Positions 45,930-56,753 of a DNA stretch of 64,000 nucleotides are shown here, piece after piece. The notes below the pieces were generated by a model that saw only the letters and a list, made by a program, of their open reading frames with translations, was not told where the DNA came from and did no database searches. The position numbers were made by a program, and so were the translations under genes. The stretch spans positions 1 to 64,000 of the forward strand of contig JAOUHV010000003.1 of assembly GCA_029884425.1 (NCBI GenBank), in the 5' to 3' direction. How positions within the stretch are numbered: the stretch's first letter is position 1; each line of letters begins with the position of its first letter. The DNA comes from Gammaproteobacteria bacterium. Its GTDB lineage: Bacteria; Pseudomonadota; Gammaproteobacteria; S012-40.

Positions 45930-46630
45930 ACGCCAGACCTGTTCCACACCGAGGCTTGTTGGCGACACCATTTGTGTAGCAGTGTGGAAAATTCTCGTCG
46001 GCTAACATTTTCTGCACCCAGGCTCAATAGGTGGTTGGTTGTCACCTGACAATCCACCAGCTTGCCGCCCCATTGCTTGAATTGTTCAATAAAGGACACG
46101 AACGCAAATTTCGATGCATTGCTGCGACGACTGAACATCGACTCGCCAAAGAAAACTTTGCCTAAACAAACGCCGTAAAGACCGCCGATCAGCTCATCCT
46201 CATCCCAGCATTCGATGGAGTGGGCGATTCCCATTTGATGCAATTGCAGATAGGCGTTAACCATATCTTCGGTAATCCAGGTGCCATTTTGTCCGGCGCG
46301 GGGATCACTGCAAGCACGCATGACGTGCTCAAAGGCTTGGTCAAAAGTAATTTGCCATGTGCTGCTGCGACAAAACTTTTTTAGCGAACGCGAAACATGC
46401 AGGCGTTCCGGAAAAAGCAGCAGTCGTGGATTGGGTGACCACCACAGAATCGGTTGGTCATGAGAAAACCAGGGGAATATACCTTGCTGATACGCCGCAA
46501 TCAGTCGCTGTGGCGATAAATCGCCACCAACCGCCAATAACCCGTCTGGATCAGTCATCGCCAATTCCACATCGGGAAAAACGACGGGGTCGTTGGGTTT
46601 TAAGTAGAGGGGGATGGATAACCTGGTCAT
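45926..46630 (-). CDS. aat: Leucyl/phenylalanyl-tRNA-protein transferase
   Basis: Adds Leu or Phe to proteins with N-terminal Lys or Arg. 234 residues: FPDVELAMTDPDGLLAVGGDLSPQRLIAAYQQGIFPW, PILWWSPNPRLLLFPE, RAGQNGTWITEDMVNAYLQLHQMGIAHSIE-type core (short segments only quoted) and GKVFFGESMFSR. Its ATG at 46630 lies one base after the T-tract of the trxB terminator, with no ribosome site between, so initiation is unusual. Confidence 0.93.
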   Translation of the reverse strand: MTRLSIPLYLKPNDPVVFPDVELAMTDPDGLLAVGGDLSPQRLIAAYQQGIFPWFSHDQPILWWSPNPRLLLFPERLHVSRSLKKFCRSSTWQITFDQAFEHVMRACSDPRAGQNGTWITEDMVNAYLQLHQMGIAHSIECWDEDELIGGLYGVCLGKVFFGESMFSRRSNASKFAFVSFIEQFKQWGGKLVDCQVTTNHLLSLGAENVSRREFSTLLHKWCRQQASVWNRSGV

Positions 46631-46658
46631 TAAAAAAGCGCCGGGTTATCCCGGCGCC
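46631..46658 (-). terminator. Intrinsic terminator of trxB
   Basis: On the minus strand GCGCCGGG (46638-46645) pairs with CCCGGCGC (46650-46657), loop of four, followed by a T run (46637-46632). It ends trxB transcripts immediately before the aat start codon. Confidence 0.85.
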
Positions 46659-46667
46659 AATGTCATT

Positions 46668-47636
<969 letters not shown>

Positions 47637-47658
47637 TCATAAACTCCCGAACCTGAAA

Positions 47659-47676
47659 TTACCCAAGCGGGTAATG
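47659..47676. promoter_or_regulatory. Palindromic operator-like site between trxB and ald
   Basis: ATTACCC-AAGC-GGGTAAT, a perfect 7-bp inverted repeat with a 4-base centre, midway between two divergent starts. GATAAT (47696-47701) stands just downstream as a possible -10 for ald. The binding protein is unknown. Confidence 0.45.
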
Positions 47677-47736
47677 TAATTAAAAATTTTTGCCGATAAT
47701 ACTAACCAAGTTGACCACAACGGTAAAGGAAGGAAA

Positions 47737-48807
47737 ATGAAAATCGGGATTCCTACTGAGATTAAAACGCTCGAAGCGCGTGTTGGTTTGGTGCCGGCGG
47801 CGTGCGCGGCACTGGTCGAGGCCGGTCATGAGGTGTTTTTGCAAAAGGATGCGGGAAAACTGAGTGGCTATGACGACAAAGAGTACACCAATGTCGGCGT
47901 GAAAATATTGCCGGATGCCAAGGCTGTCTACGGCACCGCCGAGATGATTGTGAAGGTTAAAGAGCCGATCGGGCCCGAGCTGGATCTACTCAAGGCGCAC
48001 CACCTGTTGTTTAGCTATCTGCACCTGGCGGCAGAACCAGCGTTGGCCAGAAGCCTGCAAAAAATCGGGCTGACCGCTGTCGCTTTTGAAACGGTTGAAG
48101 AACAGGGTCGTTTGCCACTGCTGGCACCAATGAGTGACATCGCCGGACGTCTGGCAGTACAAATTGGCGCCAATTTGCTACAACGACCCCACGGTGGCAA
48201 GGGCCTGCTGCTGGGCGGATTACCCGCTGCCGAGCGTGGTCATGTGGTAGTGTTGGGTGCTGGTCTGGCAGGCGGTAATTCCACCATCATGGCTGCCGGC
48301 ATGGGCGCAAGGGTGACCGTATTTGATCATAAACGTGAACGCCTGGAAGCCATGCGTGCGATCGGTCCCAACGTAACCGCGCTTTATCCCTACCCGGATT
48401 CCATTCGCAAAGCAGTCATCAGTGCCGATCTGGTGGTGGGTGCGGTATTGCGCACCGGCTATCGTGCACCTCACATTGTAACCACTGAGATGGTGAAGCA
48501 AATGGCACCGGGAAGCGTCATTGTCGACATTTCAGTGGATCAAGGCGGCTGTGTCGAAACCACGCGACCAACCAATTACCAAAATCCAACTTATGTTGAG
48601 CACGGCGTGGTTCACTTCGCGGTCACCAACATGCCGGGAGCGGTGCCGCGTTCGTCTTCGCAAGCCTTGTCGGCGAGCCTGATTCCGTATGTGTTAGAAT
48701 TGGCAGCAGGCCAGTGGCGCAAAAACCCCGCGCTGGTGGCAGGTATCAACGTCGAGAAAGGCAAATTGGTTCATCCTGCGTTGATACACGATTTGGGGCA
48801 AGGTTGA
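47737..48807 (+). CDS. ald: Alanine dehydrogenase
   Basis: Interconverts alanine and pyruvate plus ammonia with NAD. 356 residues (usual about 370). KIGIPTEIKTLEARVGLVP at the N-terminus, MIVKVKEPIGPE (pyruvate-binding Lys), LLFSYLHLAAEP (catalytic His), VVLGAGLAGGNSTIMAAGMGA (NAD fold) and VIVDISVDQGG (catalytic Asp). The ribosome site AAGGAAGG precedes the ATG. Confidence 0.95.
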   Translation: MKIGIPTEIKTLEARVGLVPAACAALVEAGHEVFLQKDAGKLSGYDDKEYTNVGVKILPDAKAVYGTAEMIVKVKEPIGPELDLLKAHHLLFSYLHLAAEPALARSLQKIGLTAVAFETVEEQGRLPLLAPMSDIAGRLAVQIGANLLQRPHGGKGLLLGGLPAAERGHVVVLGAGLAGGNSTIMAAGMGARVTVFDHKRERLEAMRAIGPNVTALYPYPDSIRKAVISADLVVGAVLRTGYRAPHIVTTEMVKQMAPGSVIVDISVDQGGCVETTRPTNYQNPTYVEHGVVHFAVTNMPGAVPRSSSQALSASLIPYVLELAAGQWRKNPALVAGINVEKGKLVHPALIHDLGQG

Positions 48808-48881
48808 CCGATGTGATGCAGCTTGATGATTAACCTGCTACCATCGGATTTGATTAGGTTTTTCTAGAAAGGGTTGTACCT

Positions 48882-51131
48882 ATCAACGCGAATATCCAGC
48901 GCGGCCTGCGAGAGGCCGCGCTTATCCTTTTAGGGGCTGTCGCCCTGTACTTGCTGGTGGCGCTGGTTACCCACGACATTTCCGATCCCGCGTGGTCGCA
49001 CCGTACCAATTCGACTGAAACGCACAACATGGGCGGGGCTTTCGGTGCTTGGTTTGCCGATGTTGTATTTTTCCTGTTTGGCTACCTCGGATTTTTGTTG
49101 CCAGTGATGGTGGCAGGAGCGGGCTGGCTGGCGTTTAAAGGGCCGGCGGAAAACCAGGGCAAGTGGCCAAAATACATTCGCACGACCGGGGCGCTCATGG
49201 TGTTGTTTGCCGGCACCGGCTTACTGTCGCAACACATCCACCTGACAGAAGGTGCCATGCCTGCCGCCGCCGGGGGCGTGCTTGGTTCATTGGTCAGCCA
49301 GGTGCTGATCGCAAGCATCAGCGGCGTGGGCAGTACACTGATTTTGCTGGCGCTGCTGATGACCGGCGTCAGTTTGGCCAGTGGTTTGTCTTGGTTGAAA
49401 TTGTCTGAAACCCTCGGCCAGCAGATACTGGTTCAGTACAGTCGTTTTCGCAGTCGCGCTAAAGAAGCCAAGGCTGCCAAACAGGCTGTGGAGCAGCGCC
49501 GTACCTTGGTGCAACAGCAGGAAATTAAAATCGCTGATCGCACTCCGCCCAAAATCGAAACTCCTGCACCCAAACCGCCCCAAACCTCCGAACGCGAGGA
49601 AAAAGAAAAGCAAATGGTGCTGTTTGAGGCACCTGGCGATGTTGCCTTGCCCTCGCTGGGACTGCTCGACGAGCCTGTACCGCACACCCGAAAAATGTCC
49701 GCCGAATCGCTGGAGGCCATGGCCCGTCTGGTTGAGTTAAAGCTCAAGGATTTCAACATTGATGTGACCGTGGTCGCGGTATACCCCGGCCCGGTGGTTA
49801 CCCGCTATGAAATGCAGCCAGCCCCTGGGGTCAAAGTCAGTCAGATCAGCAATCTGGCCAAAGACCTGGCGCGCAGCCTGTCAGTGATCAGCGTGCGCAT
49901 CGTGGATGTTATCCCCGGAAAATCAGTTATTGGTCTGGAAATTCCCAACGAAGACCGCGAAATGGTGCGACTGGTCGAAATTCTTCGCGCTCCGGTGTAC
50001 AGCTCGGCAGGTTCGCCGCTGACCCTGGGGCTGGGCAAGGACATCAGTGGTCAGCCCGCAGTTGCCGATCTGGCGAAAATGCCCCATCTGTTGGTGGCCG
50101 GTACGACTGGCTCGGGCAAATCGGTGGCAGTAAACGCCATGATACTCAGCCTGTTGTACAACGCTTCGCCGAGCGATGTACGGCTGATCATGATTGATCC
50201 CAAGATGCTCGAGTTATCGGTTTACGATGAAATTCCGCACCTGTTGACCCCGGTGGTCACCGACATGAACGAAGCCGCCACCGCATTGCGCTGGTCAGTG
50301 GCGGAAATGGAACGTCGCTACAAATTGATGGCGACCATGGGCGTGCGCAACATTGCTGGTTTTAATCGCAAACTCAAAGACGCCAAAGACAAAAACGAAC
50401 CGATTCTCGATCCGTTTTTCAAACCCGAGGCCGAAGGGGAGACCGCGCCTGAGCTGGAGCATTTGCCCTACATCGTCATCATCGTTGACGAGTTGGCGGA
50501 CATGATGATGGTGGTGGGCAAAAAGGTGGAAGAATACATCGCCCGTCTGGCGCAAAAAGCCCGTGCCGCCGGCATCCATCTGATTCTGGCAACCCAGCGC
50601 CCATCGGTAGACGTGTTGACCGGTCTGATCAAGGCCAATATTCCCACCCGGATATCCTTCCAGGTATCCTCGAAAATTGATTCGCGCACCATCATCGATC
50701 AAATGGGCGCGGAAAGTCTGCTTGGCCATGGCGACATGCTGTACGTGCCGGCAGGCACCAGTGTGCCCATCCGTGTGCACGGCGCGTTTGTGGATGATGC
50801 CGAGGTGCATCGCGTGGTTGCCGATCTGAAAAAACGTGGTCGTCCCAACTACAACGAAGACATTCTCAATGGCGAAGGTGTGCTGGATGGCGTGCCCGGC
50901 GAAAGTGGCGCAGCCGATGGCGATATCGATCCGGAAAGTGATCCGCTGTACGACCGCGCCGTGGCGATTGTGCTTGAATCGCGTCGCGCTTCTATCTCCA
51001 ACGTTCAGCGCCGGCTGAAAATTGGCTACAACCGTGCCGCACGATTAGTCGAGGCCATGGAAGCGGCCGGACTGGTCAGTGCCCCCAGCCACAATGGTCA
51101 GCGGGAAGTGTTGGTACAGCACAGCCAATAA
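48882..51131 (+). CDS. ftsK: DNA translocase FtsK
   Basis: Anchors at the septum and pumps DNA to resolve chromosome dimers. About 749 residues if begun at 48882, shorter than E. coli FtsK because the linker is short. Four N-terminal spans, an Arg/Pro/Glu-rich linker, then the motor with [14 protein letters not shown] (Walker A), [13 protein letters not shown] (Walker B) and the C-terminal gamma winged helix ([22 protein letters not shown]). The conserved first span begins about 48905, but the first ATG/GTG/TTG in frame is TTG 48951, inside that span. ATC 48882, about nine bases after AAAGGG, is the start assumed here; it is unconfirmed. Confidence 0.9.
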   Translation: MNANIQRGLREAALILLGAVALYLLVALVTHDISDPAWSHRTNSTETHNMGGAFGAWFADVVFFLFGYLGFLLPVMVAGAGWLAFKGPAENQGKWPKYIRTTGALMVLFAGTGLLSQHIHLTEGAMPAAAGGVLGSLVSQVLIASISGVGSTLILLALLMTGVSLASGLSWLKLSETLGQQILVQYSRFRSRAKEAKAAKQAVEQRRTLVQQQEIKIADRTPPKIETPAPKPPQTSEREEKEKQMVLFEAPGDVALPSLGLLDEPVPHTRKMSAESLEAMARLVELKLKDFNIDVTVVAVYPGPVVTRYEMQPAPGVKVSQISNLAKDLARSLSVISVRIVDVIPGKSVIGLEIPNEDREMVRLVEILRAPVYSSAGSPLTLGLGKDISGQPAVADLAKMPHLLVAGTTGSGKSVAVNAMILSLLYNASPSDVRLIMIDPKMLELSVYDEIPHLLTPVVTDMNEAATALRWSVAEMERRYKLMATMGVRNIAGFNRKLKDAKDKNEPILDPFFKPEAEGETAPELEHLPYIVIIVDELADMMMVVGKKVEEYIARLAQKARAAGIHLILATQRPSVDVLTGLIKANIPTRISFQVSSKIDSRTIIDQMGAESLLGHGDMLYVPAGTSVPIRVHGAFVDDAEVHRVVADLKKRGRPNYNEDILNGEGVLDGVPGESGAADGDIDPESDPLYDRAVAIVLESRRASISNVQRRLKIGYNRAARLVEAMEAAGLVSAPSHNGQREVLVQHSQ
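48898..48922 (+). promoter_or_regulatory. Perfect hairpin at the beginning of ftsK
   Basis: AGCGCGGCCT (48898-48907) pairs with AGGCCGCGCT (48913-48922), loop of five, followed by TATCCTTTT. It lies inside the conserved ftsK frame, 18 bases after the ribosome-site-like AAAGGG. It could end ald transcripts or limit ftsK translation. Confidence 0.5.
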
Positions 51132-51137
51132 CGGTGT

Positions 51138-51166
51138 TTGACAGCTGACAAAATTGCTTATACTGT
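51138..51166 (+). promoter_or_regulatory. lexA promoter
   Basis: TTGACA (51138-51143), a perfect -35, with TACTGT (51161-51166) at a 17-base spacing or TATACT (51159-51164) at 15. The -10 region overlaps the first SOS box, so LexA binding would block polymerase. Confidence 0.75.
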
Positions 51167-51196
51167 ATCTATGAACAGGTCTGGATATAGGTACAG
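51163..51196 (+). promoter_or_regulatory. Two tandem LexA (SOS) boxes
   Basis: Box 1, CTGT-N8-ACAG (51163-51178), is an exact match to the gammaproteobacterial consensus ends. Box 2, CTGG-N8-ACAG (51181-51196), has one mismatch. Tandem boxes before lexA are also known in E. coli and allow tight autoregulation. Confidence 0.85.
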
Positions 51197-51201
51197 TCAT
51201 C

Positions 51202-51807
51202 ATGGATAAACTTACGCCGCGTCAATTGGAAATCTACTACCTCATCAAGGAGTACATGAAGGAGACCGGATCTCCACCCACCCGCGCAGAAATCGCCAGA
51301 GATCTCGGTTTTCGCTCCGCCAATGCGGCGGAGGAACATTTGCGTGCATTAGCGCGCAAAGGTTACATCGACCTAGTCCCCGGCGCGTCGCGAGGCATTC
51401 GCATTCTGTCTGAAGAACCCGAAGGCGTACCGCTGGTGGGTAAGGTCGCCGCCGGATTTCCTATCCTGTCGGAAGAATACATCGAAAAGCGCTACACCAT
51501 TCCCGCTGATATGTTTACACCGCAGGCGGATTTCCTGTTGGAGGTTCGGGGGATGAGTATGAAAAATGCCGGAATTTTGGACGGAGATCTGCTGGCGGTG
51601 CATCAAACGGCGGATGTGCGGAAAAACCAGATCGTGGTTGCCCGGGTGAATCACGACGAAGTGACGGTCAAGCGCTTCGAGAAAAAAGGCAACATCGTTT
51701 ATTTGCACCCCGAAAATGAAGACTTTGAAACTATTCAGGTAGACCTCAACAGCGAACCTTTTGAAATTGAAGGCATCGCAGTAGGTGTTATTCGCAGCCG
51801 CTTGTAA
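51202..51807 (+). CDS. lexA: SOS repressor LexA
   Basis: Represses DNA-repair genes and self-cleaves when RecA filaments form. 201 residues. The N-terminal winged helix is [20 protein letters not shown] and [22 protein letters not shown]. The cleavage site is VAAGFP (E. coli has AG), and the catalytic Ser-Lys pair lies in [11 protein letters not shown] and [15 protein letters not shown]. Two SOS boxes precede it. Confidence 0.97.
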   Translation: MDKLTPRQLEIYYLIKEYMKETGSPPTRAEIARDLGFRSANAAEEHLRALARKGYIDLVPGASRGIRILSEEPEGVPLVGKVAAGFPILSEEYIEKRYTIPADMFTPQADFLLEVRGMSMKNAGILDGDLLAVHQTADVRKNQIVVARVNHDEVTVKRFEKKGNIVYLHPENEDFETIQVDLNSEPFEIEGIAVGVIRSRL

Positions 51808-51901
51808 TACACTTCGCATCCAGTTGCCGGGCATTAATTTCCGGCAACTGAGTTGACATGGATGCTCAATGGGATCCATATTTTTTGCGTTGGAATTTTA
51901 G

Positions 51902-52510
51902 ATGGCTGTAACCACAACGATTGACCTCATCCGCCACGGGGAACCAGTGGGGGGTAAAAAATATCGCGGACAAATCGATGATCCGCTGAGCGGCAAAGGC
52001 TGGAAACAAATGCGGGCGGCCGTGGGCGACGCTTGCCCCTGGAACAGAATCATTTCCTCAAGTCTTAGCCGCTGTGCCGATTTCGCCCAGGAATTAGCAC
52101 AGCGCCATCAGTTGCCTCTGGAGCTGGATAGCCGCCTGACTGAAATTGGCTTTGGCGTTTGGGAAGGCAAAACGGCAGAAGAAATCATGGCCGAAGACCC
52201 ACAAGCGCTGATCAATTTTTGGCAAGATCCTGCGGGATATCGTCCCGAAGGTGCGGAAGCGTTGCCGGATTTTGCCCAACGAGTCATCGCCGGATTTGAT
52301 CAGGCCGTAGCGCAATACCCCGGGCAACATTTACTCATGGTTGGCCACGCTGGCATGATGCGCATGATATTGCGCCATGTTCTGGATATGCCATTAGAGG
52401 CTATGTTTAAAATTGAAGTACCCAATGCCGGCATCAGCCGGATCAAGATTGACCATCATGATCAAGGAACATTGATGCGCCTGTGCTTTCACGCGGGGAA
52501 GTTATGCTAA
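51902..52510 (+). CDS. cobC: Histidine phosphatase (CobC, alpha-ribazole phosphatase-like)
   Basis: 202 residues, with the phosphoglycerate-mutase-type active site DLIRHGEP (catalytic His in RHG) and VGHAGMMRM (second His). The order before cobS, with a seven-base overlap (ATGCTAA), supports alpha-ribazole-5'-phosphate phosphatase, which removes phosphate in the cobalamin lower-ligand pathway. Histidine phosphatases are hard to tell apart by sequence alone. Confidence 0.85.
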   Translation: MAVTTTIDLIRHGEPVGGKKYRGQIDDPLSGKGWKQMRAAVGDACPWNRIISSSLSRCADFAQELAQRHQLPLELDSRLTEIGFGVWEGKTAEEIMAEDPQALINFWQDPAGYRPEGAEALPDFAQRVIAGFDQAVAQYPGQHLLMVGHAGMMRMILRHVLDMPLEAMFKIEVPNAGISRIKIDHHDQGTLMRLCFHAGKLC

Positions 52511-53259
52511 ATCCACCGTTGGTTGCTTTTTTTATTGCCTTGCAGTTTTTGACGCGGATACCGTTACCGCCGATTCCCGGCAGTAGCGAAAGTCGCAATT
52601 TTGCGCGAGCCACCCTGGCGTTTCCGCTGATTGGATTGGTCATTGGCTTGATTCTGGTGTTGTCCCAGTGGGTATTCAACGGTTTTTCTGAAATGCTGCA
52701 AGCCGCCCTGGTTGTCACCGTGTGGGTATGGATTACCGGCAATCTGCACCTCGACGGCCTGGCCGACAGCGCCGATGCCTGGATAGGTGGGCAGGGCAGC
52801 AAGGAACGCACGCTGGAGATCATGAAAGACCCCACGTCCGGCCCTACGGCCATTTCGGCCGTTGTGTTGACCATCCTGTTGAAATTCACTGCGGTTTATG
52901 CGGTGCTGGAAATTAATCCCTGGCTGTTGATTCTGCCACCGATTATTGCGCGTACATTGTTGTTGCCGTGGTTCATGACTGCGCCATACGTACGGCACGA
53001 TGGGTTGGCATCGGTATTTGTGCGTGATTTGAACTCGTCCCATGCCTGGCTGGCGGCCAGTTTGACGGCATTGGTTCTGATGTTGCTGTTTGGCGGCGAT
53101 TTGATCTATGTGATTGCGGTAGCGGCAGGCGTGATGGCACTGTGGCGTTATCTGGGAATGCGCCGGATTGGTGGTTTTACCGGAGACACCTCCGGTGCCA
53201 TGGTGGAGATGGTGGAAGTCGCGGTGTTAATTCTGGTGCTCTCCATGGGAATTGGTTAG
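52504..53259 (+). CDS. cobS: Adenosylcobinamide-GDP ribazoletransferase
   Basis: Joins alpha-ribazole to adenosylcobinamide-GDP, the final step of cobalamin assembly, in the inner membrane. 251 residues with about six spans and the conserved HLDGLADSADAWIGG (metal Asp residues) and MKDPTSGPTAISA. ATG 52504 with GGGGAA just upstream is preferred over GTG 52483. No other corrin genes are near, so this may serve cobinamide salvage. The last 33 bases overlap a gene on the other strand. Confidence 0.92.
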   Translation: MLNPPLVAFFIALQFLTRIPLPPIPGSSESRNFARATLAFPLIGLVIGLILVLSQWVFNGFSEMLQAALVVTVWVWITGNLHLDGLADSADAWIGGQGSKERTLEIMKDPTSGPTAISAVVLTILLKFTAVYAVLEINPWLLILPPIIARTLLLPWFMTAPYVRHDGLASVFVRDLNSSHAWLAASLTALVLMLLFGGDLIYVIAVAAGVMALWRYLGMRRIGGFTGDTSGAMVEMVEVAVLILVLSMGIG

Positions 53260-53940
53260 ACACTGCGAAATTTGATCGCGATAGGTTTTATAAAAATCGA
53301 TCAACAGTGGCACAAAGTCGGGTTCGATCAGTCTAAGGTGATGCTCCACCAGGAATTTGGCGGTGTTGCCATTGAGCTGCATGGATGAATCGGATTTTTG
53401 TTGTGACTGATGCTTGCTCATGGCATACAACAGCGCAAAATCTTCGACATGCGCCAGAGGATGCGCACGCTGCGCCGCGAATTGATGCAGCAATTTTAAT
53501 ATTTGCCTATCGCTGATCGCCAGCCATTGTCCGGGAACAAATTCAGCCGCGGATAGCTGCTCCAATGCCTGTGCCAGAGGCGCGGAAAAAACCTGATAGT
53601 AGTCCCGATTGTAGTGGATGTGATTTAGCTGGCGCATCTCGTTGAAGACAAAATTTAAATCCAGTTGCACACCCGCCTGACGTGCTTGCTGGACAATTTT
53701 ACTGGCCACGCCCAGGGCAGCCTCAGCATTGTGCAGATAGGCTTCGGGAAAATACCAAGGCTCCAGTTGCTGACTGATGTCGCCATGACGATTGATCAGT
53801 TCAAACAGCAAGGTGGCCTCGAAGCTAAAATGAATTTCAGCCGCCTGTCCGTCAATTGAAGAAGACTTGGCCGCGCCCGTGCGTTTGCTGACTCCGTTGC
53901 CGGGGGTTAGGTGACGTTGTCCGGTGGCTCGTACTTGCAT
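53227..53940 (-). CDS. Hypothetical protein, 237 aa
   Basis: I do not recognise this protein. It has no signal peptide or membrane span. The first 30 residues are polar and Gly/Ser/Lys-rich. The rest is helical and rich in Gln, Leu and His (LEPWYFPEAYLHNAEAALGV; NHIHYNRDYYQVF). The ATG at 53940 has CCAGGATC at a good distance. Its 3' end overlaps that of cobS by 33 bases, which is unusual for convergent genes but keeps both frames intact. Confidence 0.65.
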   Translation of the reverse strand: MQVRATGQRHLTPGNGVSKRTGAAKSSSIDGQAAEIHFSFEATLLFELINRHGDISQQLEPWYFPEAYLHNAEAALGVASKIVQQARQAGVQLDLNFVFNEMRQLNHIHYNRDYYQVFSAPLAQALEQLSAAEFVPGQWLAISDRQILKLLHQFAAQRAHPLAHVEDFALLYAMSKHQSQQKSDSSMQLNGNTAKFLVEHHLRLIEPDFVPLLIDFYKTYRDQISQCLTNSHGEHQN

Positions 53941-54107
53941 GGTCAGATCCTGGTAAACAGTTGATCAATTTCGAAGCAGATTTTAGGCCATTTTTTAACC
54001 ACCCATCAAACGTGGGGCAACAATGAAAATTTGGCCAGCACATGCACTAAAAATTGCCAACAGGGCAGAAGGAGTGGCCAGTTCATGCCAGATGAGGTGA
54101 ACCCCTA

Positions 54108-56342
54108 GTGAACAATTTGCAGAGCATTCGTCTATCCATCGGCGGCATGAGTTGCGCTGGTTGCGTTTCTGCTGTGGAGCAGGCGCTGCACCAGGTTGCA
54201 GGCGTGGAAAAGGCCGAGGTCAACTTCGCCGATCATACTGCACTGGTACATGGAAATACCGACGCCAAAACGCTGATACAGGCGGTGATCGACGCGGGCT
54301 ATGACGCCGCCGAACTGCGTGGCGAGCAGGACCTGGATGAAAAAGAAGCCGCGGAATTAGCGCACTACCGCAAACTCAAACGCCAGGCATTAGTATCGTT
54401 TGTGGTGGGCTTGCCGCTGATGGCGTTTGGCATGACTGGCATATTGCCCATGCTGGATGACAGCAGCCGTCCGCTGTGGGCGGTGATTGCGCTGTTATCG
54501 TTGGCAGTCATGCGGTATTCCGGCAAACATTTTTTCATTGGCGCCTACAAATCGTTTCGTGCCCACAACGCCAACATGGACACGCTGGTGGCGATGGGGA
54601 CGGGCACGGCATGGTTGTATTCCAGCTTGCTGGTGGCGTTTCCTGCCATTGCCGGCGAACACGGCGGTCATGTTTATTTTGAAGCCGCGGTGGTCATCAT
54701 CGCGTTTTTAAACCTTGGCTCTGCGCTTGAAATGCGGGCGAGGGGAAAGACCTCCCAAGCCATCAAACGCCTCATCGGCCTGCAACCCAAAACCGCTCGG
54801 GTGATTCGCGATGGTGTGGAGCGGGATGTCCCCCTCGCTGAGGTCGGCCTGAACGAAACCATCCGCGTCCGTCCCGGCGAAAAAATCCCAGTGGACGGCA
54901 TCATCATTGACGGACATTCCAGCGTCGACGAATCCATGCTGACCGGCGAACCCATTCCGGTGGAAAAAAAACTCGGCGACTTCGTGACCGGCGGCTCGCT
55001 CAATGTCAGTGGCAGTTTCCTGTTTCAGGCCAAACGGATTGGGCAAGAGACCGTGCTGTCACAAATTATCGGCATGGTGAGACAGGCACAAAATTCCAAA
55101 CCGTCCATTGGTCGACTCGCCGACAAAGTGTCCAGCGTGTTTGTGCCAGTGGTGCTCATCATCGCAGCCCTCACATTCCTGGTCTGGTTTAACTGGGGAC
55201 CGGAACCGGTTGTCGATTACACGCTGCTGACCACCATGACCGTACTGATCATTGCTTGTCCTTGCGCGCTGGGGCTGGCTACGCCGATTTCCATCATGGT
55301 CGGTGTGGGCAAGGCAGCAGAATATGGCGTGCTGATTCGCAACGGCGAGGCTCTGCAGCGTTCCAGTCAAATTGAAGTGGTCGTGCTGGATAAGACCGGC
55401 ACCATTACCGAGGGCAAGCCCAGGCTTATTGCCGTTCATGCGGCAACAGGGGCTGATGAATCGCAGGTTTTGCAGTTGGCGGCGTCACTGGAGTCTGGCT
55501 CGGAACATCCGCTGGCAGCGGCCGTGCTTGCCGGCGCCAGAGAACGTCAGCTGGATTTGTTCGCGGTGCAGGGATTTGTCGCCGTCAGTGGCCAGGGCGT
55601 TTCCGCGCAGATTAATCAGCAGCAAATTCTGCTGGGCAATCAGCGCCTGATGCAAGCCAACAATATTGATATTTCGCCATTGGCCTCGCTGGTGGAACAG
55701 TGTGCGGCAAAGGCCCAAACCCCGGTGATGCTGGCGGTGGACGGCCAGATTCGGGGCATACTTGCCATCGCTGACCCGGTCAAGGCTGATTCCAAGGCCG
55801 CCATCGCCCAATTGCAGCGGATGGGGAAAAAAGTCGTGATGCTGACAGGCGATCATCCGCGTACCGCCCAGGCCGTGGCCGCAGAAGTGGGGGTCGACGA
55901 AGTCATTGCCCAGGTTTTACCGCAGCACAAGGCAGAAAAAATTGCCGCACTGCAGCAAAACGGCACCATTGTCGCGATGGTTGGGGATGGCATCAATGAC
56001 GCCCCCGCGTTGGCGCAGGCGGACGTGGGCTTTGCCATCGGCAGTGGCACCGATGTGGCGATGGAAAGTGCCGACGTGACCTTGATGGGAGGTTCGCTCA
56101 AGGGCGTGGCCAGCGCGATTGAGATTTCCTCAGCCACGGTGCGCAACATCAAACAAAACCTGTGGGGCGCCTTTGCCTACAACAGCATCGGCATACCGGT
56201 GGCAGCGGGGGTGTTGTTCCCGTTTAGCGGAATGCTGCTTGATCCAATGATTGCTGGAGCGGCGATGGCCATGTCATCGGTCACGGTGGTCACCAATGCT
56301 AACCGTCTGCGGCTGTTTACCCCCAAGGAGGCACAGGTATGA
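54108..56342 (+). CDS. copA: Copper-translocating P1B-type ATPase
   Basis: Exports Cu(I) from the cytoplasm using ATP. 744 residues. One N-terminal heavy-metal-associated domain ([16 protein letters not shown], Cys-Ala-Gly-Cys), eight spans, the TGEPIPVEK actuator loop, the CPC ion motif ([11 protein letters not shown]), DKTGT (phosphorylated Asp) and [16 protein letters not shown]. Starts with GTG 54108; GAGG is about eight bases upstream. It overlaps the cupredoxin gene by four bases (ATGA). No CueR-type operator was seen upstream. Confidence 0.95.
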   Translation: MNNLQSIRLSIGGMSCAGCVSAVEQALHQVAGVEKAEVNFADHTALVHGNTDAKTLIQAVIDAGYDAAELRGEQDLDEKEAAELAHYRKLKRQALVSFVVGLPLMAFGMTGILPMLDDSSRPLWAVIALLSLAVMRYSGKHFFIGAYKSFRAHNANMDTLVAMGTGTAWLYSSLLVAFPAIAGEHGGHVYFEAAVVIIAFLNLGSALEMRARGKTSQAIKRLIGLQPKTARVIRDGVERDVPLAEVGLNETIRVRPGEKIPVDGIIIDGHSSVDESMLTGEPIPVEKKLGDFVTGGSLNVSGSFLFQAKRIGQETVLSQIIGMVRQAQNSKPSIGRLADKVSSVFVPVVLIIAALTFLVWFNWGPEPVVDYTLLTTMTVLIIACPCALGLATPISIMVGVGKAAEYGVLIRNGEALQRSSQIEVVVLDKTGTITEGKPRLIAVHAATGADESQVLQLAASLESGSEHPLAAAVLAGARERQLDLFAVQGFVAVSGQGVSAQINQQQILLGNQRLMQANNIDISPLASLVEQCAAKAQTPVMLAVDGQIRGILAIADPVKADSKAAIAQLQRMGKKVVMLTGDHPRTAQAVAAEVGVDEVIAQVLPQHKAEKIAALQQNGTIVAMVGDGINDAPALAQADVGFAIGSGTDVAMESADVTLMGGSLKGVASAIEISSATVRNIKQNLWGAFAYNSIGIPVAAGVLFPFSGMLLDPMIAGAAMAMSSVTVVTNANRLRLFTPKEAQV

Positions 56343-56701
56343 CAACCATCATCGGCAATGGACTCGCGCTGCTGTTTATCGGTTTGGTGGTGTACTGGTT
56401 TTGGCTAAGCAAACCCAAGGGCCACAAAGCCCGCGCCAAGGAAGTGGTGGAGATAGAAATGGCCAACGGCGTGTTTAATCCCGCGCTGCTGGAAGTTGCC
56501 GTCAACACGCCAGTGGTGTTGCGGATCGTGCGCAAAGACCCGTCACCGTGTGCCGAACAGGTGATTTTTAAGGAGCTGGGCATCGCCAGACCCTTATCGC
56601 TACAACAAGCCGAACACATTGAGTTGGTGCTGCCCCAGCCGGGTGAATATCACTTCAACTGTCAGATGGGCATGTATCAAGGACGGATTATCGCCAGATA
56701 A
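56339..56701 (+). CDS. Membrane-anchored cupredoxin-domain protein
   Basis: 120 residues. One N-terminal span ([17 protein letters not shown]), a polar linker, then a cupredoxin-like beta domain with likely copper ligands in [10 protein letters not shown] and [10 protein letters not shown] (Cys and Met residues). It is translationally coupled to copA, so it probably receives or shields copper on the periplasmic side. Similar proteins are annotated as cupredoxin or EfeO-like domains. Confidence 0.8.
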   Translation: MTTIIGNGLALLFIGLVVYWFWLSKPKGHKARAKEVVEIEMANGVFNPALLEVAVNTPVVLRIVRKDPSPCAEQVIFKELGIARPLSLQQAEHIELVLPQPGEYHFNCQMGMYQGRIIAR

Positions 56702-56753
56702 GACGCCCACTTTCGAGTACAATATTCAGCCTCTAACGCACCGGATTCTCTGT

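Noticed and set aside
54023-54100. 25-codon + frame just upstream of copA
   Set aside because: No ribosome site and no hydrophobic or conserved pattern; probably part of the copA leader.
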